From Rhodohalobacter sp. SW132 (lineage in GTDB: Bacteria; Bacteroidota; Rhodothermia; Balneolales; Balneolaceae): a stretch of DNA of 64,000 nt. Within the stretch, counting starts at the first letter, position 1, and each line of letters begins with the position of its first letter. Below, piece after piece: positions 45,672 through 52,540 of the stretch. The stretch is taken from the NCBI RefSeq assembly GCF_003390325.1, contig NZ_QUOK01000010.1, positions 157,746-221,745 on the forward strand, given 5' to 3'. A model generated the notes under the pieces. That model was not told where the DNA came from. It did not search any database and was given only the letters and a program-made list of their open reading frames with translations. A program made the position numbers and the translations under genes.

Positions 45672-47149
45672 ATGAGGCCGGTTTTATGAAGGAGTTGTTT
45701 GATCATGGTGTTGAAATCTTTGGAGAGCTCAAAATAGAGAACCGGCAAGAGGAAAATCAGCAGAAAAAGGATGCTTTTCACGGCCAGTTCGGGGATCATC
45801 ATCTCAAAATGAATCAGCCACTCCGGCAGCAGGATGCCGATAGTTCCGAGAAGTAACACAATTCCTGTTTTGCCGGTGAGCGGCTGGGTGTTCAGTTTCC
45901 ACCAAACATAGAAATGTTTTACGGCATTGTAGAAAAAGATGGAAAATGTAGTGGCCAGCGCTGCACCGTTAATCCCATAAACAGGAATTAGAATGTAGTT
46001 AGCGGCGATGGTAACCGCGGCAAGAAACAGGTTGGTGTAGAAGGTGACCCGGTAGTGTTTGGAGTTGACCAGGATAGTGCCGTTCAGCCCGGCGATCAGG
46101 TCGATTAGTTTACCGATACCGATGATCAGGATCACCCAGAGTCCGGCGGCGTATTCATCAGGCAGAATCCAGAACAGGATGTCGGCATTGAGCCAGATCA
46201 ACCCGAAAACGAGGAGGCCGGTCAGTGCCTGGTTGAGCGAGGTTTTTTTGTAGATCTGGTCAACCTGGTCCCAGTTGTTGTTTTCGATATATTCGGAAAC
46301 GAGAGGGGCAGCAATTTTTTCGATGGAGCGCTGGGGCACGGTTATGACCGAGGCGATATAAAAAGCGATGGCGTACACGGCGGTATCGGCAAGGCCCGCC
46401 ATCGATCCCAGCATCATGATGTCGATATTCCAGACCAGGATAGTTGTGAGACCGCCCAGCAAGGAGTACAATCCGTAATTGGAGATTCCTTTGACCAGGG
46501 GTTTTCGAAGGATAGAGAAATTGGGAGTGAGGCGAAGCTCTCCGAGGCGGTAGATCTGCGTGATGAGGATCAGCGGCTGCGCAGCATAACTAAGGGCAAA
46601 CAGCAGGATGAAGGTGAAGAAATCGATCACGCCAAAAGAGTAGAGTGCGAGAAAGAGGATGATGAAGATGCGCTGAAGCACTTCGTTAACAAGGGAGCCG
46701 GAGGTGGAATCGCGGAGCGAGCGCAGATAGCTGTTGAATACCTCAAAATAGAGCAGGAATAAAGTGATCGGCAGAATCCAGAGATAGTACTCAACAAAAA
46801 GCGGAGACTGTTCAATGTAATATTCTACAAGGATGCCCTGGAACACCCAGAATAGAAGGCTGAAGAGCAGGAATCCGATCAGGGGAATCAGGAGAATCCA
46901 AAACATCATTCCATGATCTTTCCCGCTTACTTTTTTGAAAAAGGGGAAAAATTTGATGATGGAGTTCCTGACACCAAGATGAGCGAACTGCGAGCTGATA
47001 AATGATGCGGAAATCAGCACGCGCGTGAGCCCGTATTGATCGGGATTGAGGATGTGGGGATAGAGCAGCACGGTAAGCACAAAACCGAGGGCAATCCCCG
47101 TGTAGGTGATGATGGCGTTGGCCAGGCTCTGTTTTAGAACAATTCCCAA
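45668..47149 (-). CDS. Polysaccharide flippase (Wzx/MATE-like)
   Basis: A 493-residue membrane protein with about 12-14 hydrophobic segments. The opening LKQSLANAIITYTGIALGFVLTVLLYPHILNPDQYGLTRVL is typical of the polysaccharide biosynthesis/MVF superfamily flippases. It would move lipid-linked oligosaccharide across the inner membrane. It lies near glycosyltransferase genes further on, which supports a surface glycan role, though the repeat array interrupts the neighbourhood. Confidence 0.9.
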   Translation of the reverse strand: MGIVLKQSLANAIITYTGIALGFVLTVLLYPHILNPDQYGLTRVLISASFISSQFAHLGVRNSIIKFFPFFKKVSGKDHGMMFWILLIPLIGFLLFSLLFWVFQGILVEYYIEQSPLFVEYYLWILPITLFLLYFEVFNSYLRSLRDSTSGSLVNEVLQRIFIILFLALYSFGVIDFFTFILLFALSYAAQPLILITQIYRLGELRLTPNFSILRKPLVKGISNYGLYSLLGGLTTILVWNIDIMMLGSMAGLADTAVYAIAFYIASVITVPQRSIEKIAAPLVSEYIENNNWDQVDQIYKKTSLNQALTGLLVFGLIWLNADILFWILPDEYAAGLWVILIIGIGKLIDLIAGLNGTILVNSKHYRVTFYTNLFLAAVTIAANYILIPVYGINGAALATTFSIFFYNAVKHFYVWWKLNTQPLTGKTGIVLLLGTIGILLPEWLIHFEMMIPELAVKSILFLLIFLLPVLYFELSKDFNTMIKQLLHKTGLI

Positions 47150-47297
47150 AGGTTTGGTTATGCGTTTGTGAAAATGAAAACGTCCGGTGAACAGTTTGGA
47201 ATGTATGGAATCTATCAGAGATCAGCAGGCCCGGATTTTTTGGGATTTCCATATGTTTGAGCTGGCAAACGATGAACAGCTTTTAATGGGCAACATA

Positions 47298-47643
47298 CTG
47301 TTCCTAGGGAACAGCCCGGTTTGGGGCAAATACGTGTTTCTACAAATATAACGTCCCTGACGGGACGACCGTGGCGCGTTCAATGGATGTTTGTAACAAA
47401 TTTGCCTATAAGGAAGGGTTAGTTGCAGAAATTTCTAATATGATTAAACACGGTATCTCTGATGGGATTGTTGCCATGCAAGGCAATATAAACCAAAATA
47501 GAATTCAACAAATTGATGGTCTTTTATCGGAGGGGTGGTAATAGGGAAACTAAAGATACGATTAAAACACGTTCCGTCAGGAACGATATATTTGTAGAAA
47601 CACAAATGTTGCGAAAAGCCAGCCGTGCCGTAGGTACGTTATG
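47298..47643. repeat. Inverted-repeat element, copy A
   Basis: The element begins with the palindrome GTTCCTAGGGAAC. Its ends are imperfect inverted repeats of about 70 bases: the left arm includes GTGTTTCTACAAATATAA and CGTCCCTGACGGGACG (47352-47367), the right arm CGTTCCGTCAGGAACG (47570-47585) and the complement ATATTTGTAGAAACAC. Three more copies lie at 48312-48656, 48700-49050 and 49095-49440. This pattern resembles a repeat family common in Bacteroidota. The interior of this copy and of the last copy are alike; the two middle copies form another subtype. Confidence 0.85.
47383..47541 (+). CDS. Doubtful 52-residue ORF inside repeat copy A
   Basis: Starts MDVCNKFAYKEG and contains MIKHGISDGIVAMQGNINQN. 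Related frames occur in the other copies but are broken: LIKHGASNGIV in copy B and, in copy D, MDVRNKFAYKEG ending early at a TGA-like stop (TAA after IYD). No clear ribosome-binding site is seen. It may be a true decaying gene of the element or an accident of repeated DNA. Confidence 0.25.
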   Translation: MDVCNKFAYKEGLVAEISNMIKHGISDGIVAMQGNINQNRIQQIDGLLSEGW

Positions 47644-47713
47644 TTTCTGCTTGATGCATCAGAACGAAAACCTGGCATTCATCAACCAGAACATCAATTA
47701 CAAATTATCATAT

Positions 47714-48178
47714 TCAATATTCGACCGTTTTGAATATATACCTCTCATCATACTCCACCCCGAATTTTTCCAGCATGTGGACGTATTCTTCCCTGAATGT
47801 TTTCTTTTTATGGTGTTGTTTTTGGTTCATTACATAATGATACACCCGATTGATCTGGCTGCGGCTGTATGAAAAAGCGCCAAAACCTTCTTGCCATTTG
47901 AACTTACTATCTGTAAACCCCCGATCGGTGATCCATTTTGATGATTCGGACTTTACAACCTGGATCAAGCCTGCCATCGAATCGGTTGTGTGAAAACCGA
48001 TAAACATATGAAGGTGGTCGGGCATGCCATTAATGGCGATCATTTTATTGCGTTTGTTTTGAATGATGCCGGTGATGTATTTATATAAATGATGCTCCCA
48101 ATCAGGCAGAATTAGGCTTTTCCGATTTTGCACGGCAAAGACGAATTGAATATAGGTTTGCGTATATGTGTTGGCCAT
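47714..48178 (-). CDS. tnpA: IS200/Y1-family transposase TnpA (RAYT-like setting)
   Basis: A complete 154-residue Y1 HUH transposase. The HUH motif is H-L-H in GMPDHLHMF (His55, His57). The catalytic Tyr is probably Tyr115 in VYHYVMNQ, with Gln119 next to it, followed by the HHKKKTFREEY segment typical of the family. It cuts and joins single-stranded DNA at hairpins. Solitary, without TnpB, and surrounded by palindromic repeats, it resembles a REP-associated transposase. Confidence 0.93.
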   Translation of the reverse strand: MANTYTQTYIQFVFAVQNRKSLILPDWEHHLYKYITGIIQNKRNKMIAINGMPDHLHMFIGFHTTDSMAGLIQVVKSESSKWITDRGFTDSKFKWQEGFGAFSYSRSQINRVYHYVMNQKQHHKKKTFREEYVHMLEKFGVEYDERYIFKTVEY

Positions 48179-48184
48179 GGTAAA

Positions 48185-48240
48185 GGATCTCTTGTTTTAG
48201 CATAGATCTCTTTATTCTATGATCTGAAAACCAGAGATCC
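48185..48240. repeat. Terminal hairpin of the IS200-type element
   Basis: A 56-base hairpin: GGATCTC pairs with GAGATCC at the ends, TTTT with AAAA inside, and CATAGA with TTCTATG in the centre, with small bulges. It lies 7 bases upstream of the TnpA start, where the left-end hairpin recognised by TnpA would be expected. Confidence 0.75.
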
Positions 48241-48311
48241 CTTACAGATTAATTTCAAGATTTTCGGGTTTCTGTTTTGTTAAACGATGAACAGCTTTTA
48301 TTGGGAAACAT

Positions 48312-48656
48312 ATTATTCCTCCGGAACAGCCCGGTTTGGGGATAATTACGTTTTTCTACAAATATAACGTCCCTGACGGGACGGTTTCGTGGGGTAGTTT
48401 GGACTGCTGCAAACGTGAAGTTCCTTTTGGGGTGACCTCGTAAAAGGGGTTCCTGATTTGATCAAACATGGCGCTTCGAATGGGATTGTTGAGATGAGTA
48501 TTCATATAAGTCAATAAGAATTAAATGTATAGGTAGATTTATAACGGAGTGGTCGTTAGAAAATGAAATAAGAGATCAAAATCCGTTCCGTTAGGAACGA
48601 CATATTTGTAGAAATAACAGCAAGGCGATTCCCCAGCCGTGCCGTAGGTACGGTAT
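48312..48656. repeat. Inverted-repeat element, copy B
   Basis: Same layout as copy A: CGTCCCTGACGGGACG on the left and CGTTCCGTTAGGAACG on the right with the same ATTTGTAGAAA arms. The interior belongs to a second subtype shared with copy C (GATCAAACATGGCGCTTCGA and AGTCAATAAGAATTAAATG). Confidence 0.85.
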
Positions 48657-48699
48657 GTAACTGTTTTGTTAAACGATGAACAGCTTTGAATGGGTAACA

Positions 48700-49050
48700 T
48701 ATTGTTCCTACGGAACAGCCTGGTTTGGGGCAAATACGTGTTTCTACAAATATAACGTCCCTGACGGGACGATCACGTTGGGGTAATTTTGATTGATACA
48801 AACGTCTAGTTTCCCTTTGGGATGACCTGCTTACAGGGTTTACTGATTTGATCAAACATGGCGCTTCGAATGGGATTGTTTGAGATGAGTATTTATATAA
48901 GTCAATAAGAATTAAATGTATAGATAGATATATATTGGAGGGGTGGTCGTTAGAAAATGAAAGAAGAGGTCAAAATCCGTTCCGTTAGGTGCAACATATT
49001 TGTAGAAACAACAGCAAGGCGATTACTCAGCCGTGCCGTAGGTACGGTAT
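48700..49050. repeat. Inverted-repeat element, copy C
   Basis: Nearly identical to copy B inside, with point changes in the right arm (CGTTCCGTTAGGTGCAAC, which spoils that palindrome). It starts 388 bases after copy B. Confidence 0.85.
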
Positions 49051-49094
49051 GTCACTGTTTTGTTAAACGATGAATTGCAATTAATGGGTAATGT

Positions 49095-49440
49095 TTTGTT
49101 CCTCCGGAACAGCCCGGTTTGGGGTAAATACGTGTTTCTACAAATATAACGTCCCTGACGGGACGGCCATGGCGCGTTCAATGGATGTTCGTAACAAATT
49201 TGCATATAAGGAGGGGGTAGTTGCAGAAATTTCTGACGTCGTTAAACATTGTATCTATGATTAAATTGTTATGATACAAGACAACATAATCCAAAAAGAA
49301 ATCAACAAATAAAGGGTCAAAAAACCGGAAGGGTGATTGTGTTGAATGAATCAGACGATCAAAAACCGTTCCGTCAGGAACGATATATTTGTAGAAACAT
49401 AAACGTTGCGAAAAGTCAGCCGTGCCGCAGGTACGGTATG
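49095..49440. repeat. Inverted-repeat element, copy D
   Basis: Starts 395 bases after copy C; its interior (GCGCGTTCAATGGATGTTCG, KFAYKEG frame) resembles copy A more than B and C. Spacers between copies also repeat (TTTTGTTAAACGATGAA), so the whole unit was duplicated. Confidence 0.85.
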
Positions 49441-49483
49441 GTTCTAAAATGGGCGTGGTATTGCCAATGGTCCCGGGGCATAA

Positions 49484-50401
49484 TCACCCACGCCCGGAAA
49501 ACCCCTTCAACACCCAAATTCTGAAAATCAGGATAAATTTGGCGGCTTTGAGTTTGCCGCGGAAAAGATGACCTGTTGCCAGGAGCAGGCTCCCGGACAG
49601 CTTTACCATTTCAGAACACCATTTTCCAAAAACCCTTGCAGGCTGACCATCCAGCCGCCTGCGTTCGCTGCTTCCGATACCGATCGATTGGTTTTTGAGA
49701 TAATCCCTCTCCAAGCGGTTCGGCCCGATCCGGTGTTGGAGCTGAAGTTCAGACAGGTAATGCAACTCGATTCCGGCCTTTCGGACCCGGTCGAAAAACG
49801 CCTTCTCTTCACTTCCGATCAGAGATTTTCCGGTGCGCCCCAGTTTTGGATCGAACAGTCCGGTTTTTTCGAACACCTCTTTATGAATCAGCATATTTCC
49901 GCCGCGCGGGAAATTATCCCGGGGATAAATTTTGTCGGAATCCCCCAAATCATGCAGTCCAAACATCGGCATCAACTGATGTGGAATCCAGTCAGGTTCT
50001 GATTCATCAAAGGAAACAAAAATGCGTCCGCCCGCTGCTTTTATGTTTGGCAGATCGGAGAGATACTGAAGAGCTGTTTCAGTGAAATTTTGGGGCAGAT
50101 GAACATCATCATCAATATATAAAATGTAATCTGCTGCGGCTTCCTTGTATGCGCGGTTACGGGCGGGGGAGAGGCCCTGTTCCGTTTCAGTAACCCACCT
50201 GAAATTGATTTCAGGATGCATTTCTTTAAACTCACTACAGACTTCATCCGTGTGATCACTGCTGTTGTTGTTAATCACGATAATTTCAAACCGAACTGTC
50301 GCTGCAGTTTGTTCAGACAGATCGTTTAATGTATCCTTAAGATAGTCTGCCCGGTTGAACGTGCAGATTGCAATGGATATTTGTGGGTGTTTACTCATCA
50401 T
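49484..50401 (-). CDS. Family 2 glycosyltransferase
   Basis: With the ATG at 50401 (MMSKHPQISIAICTFNRADYLKDTL) the protein has 305 residues; the longer frame to 50527 runs into the divergent gene and is rejected. It shows the GT-A nucleotide-binding start (SIAICTFNR), the DxD-type metal motif YILYIDDDVHLP, and RGGNMLIHKEVFEKTGLFDP. It transfers a sugar from a nucleotide donor, probably in surface glycan synthesis. It is divergent from another GT2 gene with about 46 bases between. Confidence 0.9.
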   Translation of the reverse strand: MMSKHPQISIAICTFNRADYLKDTLNDLSEQTAATVRFEIIVINNNSSDHTDEVCSEFKEMHPEINFRWVTETEQGLSPARNRAYKEAAADYILYIDDDVHLPQNFTETALQYLSDLPNIKAAGGRIFVSFDESEPDWIPHQLMPMFGLHDLGDSDKIYPRDNFPRGGNMLIHKEVFEKTGLFDPKLGRTGKSLIGSEEKAFFDRVRKAGIELHYLSELQLQHRIGPNRLERDYLKNQSIGIGSSERRRLDGQPARVFGKWCSEMVKLSGSLLLATGHLFRGKLKAAKFILIFRIWVLKGFSGRG

Positions 50402-50447
50402 AGTTGTATACTTGCGGCAAATATAAACAAATGACGGAAGAACAGAA

Positions 50448-51275
50448 TTGAATAGCGAAAATAATCCACTTGTATCTGTTATTATTCCCACGCACAACCG
50501 GGCAGAATTACTGGAACGTGCCCTCAATTCCGTGCTGGAACAGACCTGGGAAAACCTGGAGATTGTGGTGGTGGATGATGCCTCTGAAGATTATACTCCC
50601 GAATTGCTCAGGAAACTATCCGAAGAGTATGATTTCCTGAAGGTGATTCGAAATACATCCCCTGAAAAGGCGGCAGCGAGCAGAAATATCGCCATCAAAG
50701 CAGCAAAGGGAGAATTCATTACCGGGCTGGATGATGATGATTATTGGCTTCCTGAACGGGTGGAGTACCTTATGGGAAAATTTGAAGAGGGCTTTTCAGC
50801 GGTTTGTTCATATGACAGAATGGTTATGGATGATCGTGAAGTGGTTTGGAAAAAACCGTCGAAGATTACTCTGGGTGATCTTCTGTATTATAATATGGTG
50901 GGTAACCAGGTTTTGACTAAAAAAGAATATTTACAGGCTCTGGGGGGATATGATGAGGAGCTTCCCTCGGCTCAGGATTACGATCTGTGGATAAGGCTTG
51001 TTCAGGAATTCGGGCCGATCCGGACCGTGATCAGGCCTCTTCAGGTGGTGAATATGGAAGAGGATCGTGACCGGATTACAACATCAGACAACAAGATGAA
51101 GGGGTACCGGCAGTGCTATGAAAAACACGAGCACAGGATGAGTAGAAGGCATAAAAAATATCAGAAATACCGGTTGAAAATGGCGGCTGATGAAAAGGTT
51201 AGCTGGGTTGATCTGTTTCGGTCGGTACCGCCAAAACTCTACATTAAAGAAATTACGCGCAAGTTGTTCTTATGA
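50448..51275 (+). CDS. Family 2 glycosyltransferase
   Basis: A 275-residue GT-A enzyme from TTG 50448 (NSENNPLVSVIIPTHNRAELLERALNSVLEQTWENLEIVVVDDAS). The metal motif is ITGLDDDDYWLPERVEYL. The central QDYDLWIRLVQEFG is typical of this group. Its end overlaps the TupA-like gene by 6 bases (convergent). Together with its divergent neighbour it belongs to the glycan region. Confidence 0.9.
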   Translation: MNSENNPLVSVIIPTHNRAELLERALNSVLEQTWENLEIVVVDDASEDYTPELLRKLSEEYDFLKVIRNTSPEKAAASRNIAIKAAKGEFITGLDDDDYWLPERVEYLMGKFEEGFSAVCSYDRMVMDDREVVWKKPSKITLGDLLYYNMVGNQVLTKKEYLQALGGYDEELPSAQDYDLWIRLVQEFGPIRTVIRPLQVVNMEEDRDRITTSDNKMKGYRQCYEKHEHRMSRRHKKYQKYRLKMAADEKVSWVDLFRSVPPKLYIKEITRKLFL

Positions 51276-52148
51276 GTGAATGACTGGATCAAGCTGCAGT
51301 TTATCACCAAAAAAGAAATCGTAGGAATCGGGAGTAAACGGCTGGAAACCGTTTGCAGGGTAGTTTGTTAGTTCACCAAAAAATACAGTGCCTTTTATCA
51401 GGAAAAGATCCACACGGATGAAATCAAAATCTGCAGACAATGTTTCAGCAATCATAACCGCCTGATCAAGCTGAGATGGTTTTACGATATTCCCCTCATA
51501 ATTCTCATGAACCAATCGAACAGGAAGCAGATTGAAGTCCCGGTCATACAAGTTTCGGCTATGGTTTTCATAGCGATCAAAATCAACCTGTACCAACTCT
51601 ACTTTACCATGAAAACAGAAGAATTTATAGTCTTTTGGGATTTTGCCCTCAGCATTTTTAAGCAGCTCTTCCACAACTATAGTCCGGGGCAAATCCTTGT
51701 AAACCCACTCTCTGCCGATAGATGAATAATCCAGTTCCTGCCACTCTGTTGTTAATTTCTGAACCTCCTGAAACGCCTCCTCATTTTTTTGGGAGACAAT
51801 CTTGTTCATTTTACAGCCGTGGTTGGCTTTCAATACAAATTTTTCAGGTAACGTTCTCCAAACCTCTTTGGTGAGCTGATCATAATTTCCAATCAGCGGT
51901 ATCAGGTGTTTTTCTCCAATTTTTTCGGCAACATACGATCGAACACGAATCCGGTCGGCCACGAGTTTTCGGAGTTCCGTTCTTTGATAAAGTTTAATAT
52001 GCTGAATTTTTTCCGTGAATCGTTCAGGGTTTTCGATATCCGGCACCCGGCCAAACTCCAACCAATATCTGAATTTCGCGTACTGCTTATCTGATAAAAA
52101 ATGCCGAAAAACACCCCAAAAAAGTTTATTTAGAATGGGTTTGATCAT
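51270..52148 (-). CDS. TupA-like ATP-grasp protein
   Basis: A 292-residue protein of the TupA-like ATP-grasp family. Family traits visible: RVPDIENPERFTEKIQHIKLY near the start, LPEKFVLKANHGCKMNKIV with the ATP-binding lysine region, DYKFFCFHGKVELVQVD, and FIRVDLFLIKGTVFFGELTNYPANGFQPF near the end. Such proteins sit in polysaccharide or teichuronopeptide clusters and are thought to ligate an amino acid or similar group. The reaction here is inferred only. Confidence 0.88.
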   Translation of the reverse strand: MIKPILNKLFWGVFRHFLSDKQYAKFRYWLEFGRVPDIENPERFTEKIQHIKLYQRTELRKLVADRIRVRSYVAEKIGEKHLIPLIGNYDQLTKEVWRTLPEKFVLKANHGCKMNKIVSQKNEEAFQEVQKLTTEWQELDYSSIGREWVYKDLPRTIVVEELLKNAEGKIPKDYKFFCFHGKVELVQVDFDRYENHSRNLYDRDFNLLPVRLVHENYEGNIVKPSQLDQAVMIAETLSADFDFIRVDLFLIKGTVFFGELTNYPANGFQPFTPDSYDFFFGDKLQLDPVIHS

Positions 52149-52204
52149 GGAGATTAAAATTGGTGATGAAAACCATTCGATGGTATTCTGAGGGCTAATG
52201 TTGT

Positions 52205-52279
52205 GTCATCGGATGAGTTTTTCAAAAAATGGAGTCAAACTGAATTAATATATGATTCATGGATGACTCATCCGATGAC
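52205..52279. repeat. Perfect 14-bp hairpin
   Basis: GTCATCGGATGAGT (52205-52218) pairs exactly with ACTCATCCGATGAC (52266-52279) around a 47-base AT-rich loop. It is the first of several nested or adjacent inverted repeats in this gap. Confidence 0.9.
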
Positions 52280-52285
52280 TTTCTT

Positions 52286-52505
52286 TCGAGAGGCTGTGAG
52301 AAAATTGTTTTCCAAAGAAAATGCACTTAAATAAAGTAAGATTTCTGCCATTTTCTCAGCTCCCAGACTTTCTGACCCACCCCCGTTCCCTCCCTATCGC
52401 GCCCTAACGAGATTTGATAGGGAGGGGAGCTTCAATACAAGCTTTCATACCTTAATAAAAAATGAAAGCCAGCGAATGAGAGGGTAAATTCTCACGGCCT
52501 CTCGA
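52286..52505. repeat. 220-bp element bounded by 17-bp inverted repeats
   Basis: TCGAGAGGCTGTGAGAA (52286-52302) and TTCTCACGGCCTCTCGA (52489-52505) pair at 16 of 17 bases. Inside are a perfect 11-bp hairpin (CCCTCCCTATC 52388-52398 with GATAGGGAGGG 52416-52426) and GCTTTCAT/ATGAAAGC (52441-52448, 52462-52469). There is no reading frame of note. It resembles a non-autonomous element (MITE) or a structured RNA. Confidence 0.75.
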
Positions 52506-52540
52506 TAGCTCACCATGAACACGAAAGTTTATTAAGCGGC

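Larger units (their letters stand above)
47650..48274. mobile_element. IS200-type insertion between repeat copies A and B
   Basis: The copies are otherwise spaced about 390 bases apart, but A and B are about 1014 bases apart. The excess corresponds to a ~625-base insert that carries the TnpA gene and a strong hairpin. The 7-base GTTTCTG occurs just before the insert (47643-47649) and at its end (48268-48274). IS200 elements normally make no target duplication, so this could mark the target sequence. Confidence 0.75.

Noticed and set aside
47513..47872. 119-codon frame near TnpA
   Set aside because: Translates the repeat arm (RNDIFVETQ...) and then the antisense of TnpA.
48539..49205. Short minus-strand frames with RDVIFVET and PQTRLFRRN
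   Set aside because: They are translations of the inverted-repeat arms, the same in each copy.
47298..49440. CRISPR array
   Set aside because: Units are about 345 bases with inverted ends and there are no short uniform spacers or cas genes.
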